NCBI GenBank assembly: GCA_012841845.1
Contig: DUTZ01000068.1
Location: 1 to 5,574 of the forward strand
Reading direction: 5' to 3'
Length of the DNA: 5,574 nt
From: Actinomycetales bacterium
GTDB taxonomy: Bacteria; Actinomycetota; Actinomycetes; Mycobacteriales; Mycobacteriaceae
The translations under genes were made by a program, and so were the position numbers. This document shows, in pieces, positions 5,152 to 5,574 of this stretch (position 1 is its first letter; each line of letters starts with the position of its first letter). Under the pieces are notes generated by a model. The model ran no database searches. It was not told the origin of the DNA and saw only the letters and a program-made list of their open reading frames with translations.

Positions 5152-5574
5152 GTCCGCGGCGGGTGGGCGTCGAGGAGTTCCTGCTCGTCGGGCGTGAACG
5201 TGCGGGCCCGGGAGAGGAAGCGCCTGCCCGTGGGGTTCTCCAGGCTGAAGCCCGAGCCGCGGCCCGGGATCGCGTCCAGCACGAGCTGCGTGTGCTTCCA
5301 GGTCTCGAACTGGGTGCCGGAGATCCACACGCGCACGGGCGCGCCGTCACCCCCGAGCACCAACTCCCCCACCAGCACGTCGCGCTGGCCCACGCGGAAC
5401 TCGCCGTCGGGGTAGCACATGGGCGCCGAGCCGTCGCAGCAGCCGCCGGACTGGTGGAACATCACCGGGCCGTGCCGGCCGACGAGCTCACGGATCAGCT
5501 CGACGGCCGGCTCGGTGGCCACGACGCGCGGCGGCAGGTCGGAGGGCGCACCCTCCCGCGGTGTCGCCCGAACC
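5130..5574 (-). CDS. DUF779 family protein, N-terminus probably beyond the right edge
   Basis: The protein has the full DUF779 (PF05610) signature: GPVMFHQSGGCCDGSAPMCYP, then GEFRVGQRDVLVGEL, VWISGTQFETWKHTQLVLDAIPGRGSGFSLE and GRRFLSRAR. The Cys pair and third Cys (CCDGSAPMC), with nearby His residues, look like a metal or redox site, but the biochemical role is not established. The stop is TAG at 5130-5132. A GTG at 5522 would give 130 residues. However, the frame stays open to the window edge, and the residues just before it (PPRVVATEPAVELI, spanning the GTG) resemble the usual family N-terminus. I therefore favour a start outside the window. Family members, including Mycobacterium tuberculosis Rv0459 as I recall it, commonly lie next to an aldehyde dehydrogenase gene. 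Such a gene may sit upstream, beyond the right edge. The gene converges on the lipoprotein gene with 26 bp between stops. Confidence 0.9.
   Translation of the reverse strand, partial: VRATPREGAPSDLPPRVVATEPAVELIRELVGRHGPVMFHQSGGCCDGSAPMCYPDGEFRVGQRDVLVGELVLGGDGAPVRVWISGTQFETWKHTQLVLDAIPGRGSGFSLENPTGRRFLSRARTFTPDEQELLDAHPPRTGADLDE

Noticed and set aside
4201..5328. A 375-codon minus-strand open frame over the lipoprotein and DUF779 genes
   Set aside because: It is an antisense GC shadow with no domain, and it crosses two genes that have strong features of their own.
1..5574. Search by eye for tRNA, rRNA, CRISPR arrays, insertion-sequence ends, phage genes or toxin-antitoxin pairs
   Set aside because: No spaced identical repeats, transposase motifs, terminal inverted repeats or RNA-gene signatures were seen. 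All gaps between genes are shorter than about 115 bp.

Overview
This is a GC-rich window with C or G at nearly every third codon position. It is typical of an actinobacterium. Three things suggest a Mycobacteriales (Corynebacteriales) organism such as Dietzia or a relative: lipoproteins with an LSAC lipobox, leaderless-looking starts, and a secreted Ser/Gly/Leu/Asp repeat protein. The genus is inferred from general resemblance and was not checked by any search.

Layout from left to right. Positions 3-650 hold the 3' part of a secreted, very acidic repeat protein. A perfect 16-bp hairpin (684-724) closes that unit. Then come two co-directional genes: a glycerate kinase (762-1883) and a stand-alone FMN/iron-sulfur glutamate-synthase-domain protein of the YerD type (1963-3546). 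They are separated by 79 bp that contain an 18-bp tandem repeat. The second gene overlaps tail-to-tail by 23 bp with a minus-strand HD-superfamily phosphohydrolase-like gene (3524-4153), whose HD dyad reads His-Cys. A short divergent promoter region follows. It serves that gene and a plus-strand lipoprotein gene (4249-5103) that has a clear ribosome binding site and signal peptide but no ATG, GTG or TTG; ATC appears to be the start. The window ends in a minus-strand DUF779 gene (5130 to the right edge), whose family is often found beside aldehyde dehydrogenases.

The genes look like ordinary chromosomal housekeeping and envelope genes. Nothing points to a phage, transposon, CRISPR array, defence island or biosynthetic cluster, and I see no functional system linking them. 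The glycerate kinase and the glutamate-synthase-like oxidoreductase could share a transcript, but each also has a -10-like hexamer placed for its own leaderless mRNA. The observations most worth a second look are the apparent ATC start, the His-Cys replacement in the HD protein, and the identical 6-nt spacing of -10-like hexamers before three start codons that lack a ribosome binding site.
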